A DNA stretch of 64,000 nt from Rhodobacter sp. (GTDB taxonomy: Bacteria > Pseudomonadota > Alphaproteobacteria > Rhodobacterales > Rhodobacteraceae), in NCBI GenBank assembly GCA_030065095.1, contig JASJDP010000016.1, positions 62,001 through 126,000 on the forward strand, given 5' to 3'. Below are positions 63,619 to 64,000 of this stretch, piece after piece (within the stretch, counting starts at the first letter, position 1; every line of letters starts with the position of its first letter). A program made the position numbers and the translations under genes. The notes under the pieces were generated by a model. It was given only the letters and a program-made list of their open reading frames with translations, ran no database searches and was not told the DNA's origin.

Positions 63619-64000
63619 ATGCGGAACTCAAGGCGCAGCTCGGTCGATCCCTTCATTGTGATGGACGTGATGGAGCGCGCGCGTCGCCGAAGCGGCCGGC
63701 GCCCGGGTGATCCATATGGAGATCGGACAGCCGGGGACGCCGGCCCCGGCGGGCGCGCGGGCGGCGGTGGCGCGCGCCATGGAGGAACAGGCCATGGGCT
63801 ATACCGTGGCGCTGGGGCTGCCGGCGCTGCGGCAACGCATCGCAAGGCTTTACAAGGATTGGTACAATGTCGATCTGGACCCGAGCCGGGTGATCGTGAC
63901 GGCCGGCGCGTCGGGGGCGTTTTTGTTGACCTTTGCGGCGCTGTTCGACAACGGCGACCGGGTGGGACTTGGGGCACCGGGCTATCCGTCCTACCGGCAG
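63619..64000 (+). CDS. Class I/II aminotransferase, N-terminal part, apparent frameshift, cut by window end
   Basis: PLP-dependent aminotransferase start. From the ATG at 63619 the frame reads MRNSRRSSVDPFIVMDVMERA, then a shift of +1 is needed at about 63676-63683. From there a clean frame gives VAEAAGARVIHMEIGQPGTP and TAGASGAFLLTFAALF up to the window end, both typical of the family. The shift coincides with a CG-dinucleotide run. It may be a sequencing error, a pseudogene or a length-variable site. It diverges from the M48 gene. Confidence 0.7.
   Translation, partial: MRNSRRSSVDPFIVMDVMERARRRSGRRPGDPYGDRTAGDAGPGGRAGGGGARHGGTGHGLYRGAGAAGAAATHRKALQGLVQCRSGPEPGDRDGRRVGGVFVDLCGAVRQRRPGGTWGTGLSVLPA

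Overview
The window reads as a piece of chromosome from a high-GC alphaproteobacterium, most likely the Rhodobacteraceae (Roseobacter group). The grounds are dense GC-rich coding sequence with many 4-bp ATGA/GTGA start-stop overlaps, a Shemin-pathway hemA with the family lysine at residue 248, tripartite tricarboxylate (Tct) transport genes, a tungstate-linked FDH3-type formate dehydrogenase locus, and an M48/DsbA/IspG/helix-turn-helix/HemA neighbourhood I know from that family. No rRNA, CRISPR array, transposase or integrase was seen.

Region 1 (1-7705) is a sugar-type ABC importer (UgpC-like ATPase, binding protein, two permeases). It is co-transcribed with a double NTF2/SnoaL-fold protein and a histidinol-dehydrogenase-family enzyme of the HpsN type. 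A second double SnoaL protein is divergent. Two LacI-type operators lie in the shared promoter, so this looks like one sugar- or polyol-like catabolic regulon. Region 2 (7923-16228) is built around a MarR regulator and a tandem operator. On one side are tctC-tctB-tctA and a sulfatase; on the other are marR, a second sulfatase and a metallo-beta-lactamase-fold hydrolase, followed by a GST. It looks like an uptake and hydrolysis unit for a sulfated or related organic anion.

Region 3 (16278-36281) is a complete periplasmic formate dehydrogenase locus. It holds a Cys-type catalytic subunit, a four-cluster Fe-S subunit, a cytochrome b subunit, a TorD chaperone, a small Tat protein, a polyferredoxin-like protein, two unusual cytochromes (one with a substrate-binding-protein-like N-terminus, one fused to WD40-like repeats), several conserved proteins of unknown function, an ApbC-type Fe-S carrier, a biotin/lipoate ligase-like protein, a TupBCA tungstate importer and the cofactor genes fdhD-mobA-mobB-moeA. 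The combination suggests a tungsten enzyme, but the sequence cannot prove the metal.

Region 4 (36376-42432) has a cytochrome c', a lone receiver domain, a small Cys/His protein, an HU-like protein with a basic tail, two near-identical tRNA-Val genes flanking a cytochrome P460, and an 801-residue FAD/GcvT demethylating dehydrogenase. Region 5 (42505-53609) is accessory: a 1506-residue repeat surface protein, a Tat-exported tyrosinase with a small secreted partner, pirin and GNAT, tRNA-Asp, and then an AT-rich potassium channel gene tail-to-tail with a leucine-rich-repeat membrane protein.

Region 6 (53849-64000) is mostly core: M20 peptidase, a secreted unknown, hemA, a RodZ-like membrane HTH protein, ispG, an MFS transporter, a DsbA-like oxidoreductase, a BepA-like M48 protease, and the start of a class I/II aminotransferase that carries an apparent frameshift in a CG-dinucleotide run.
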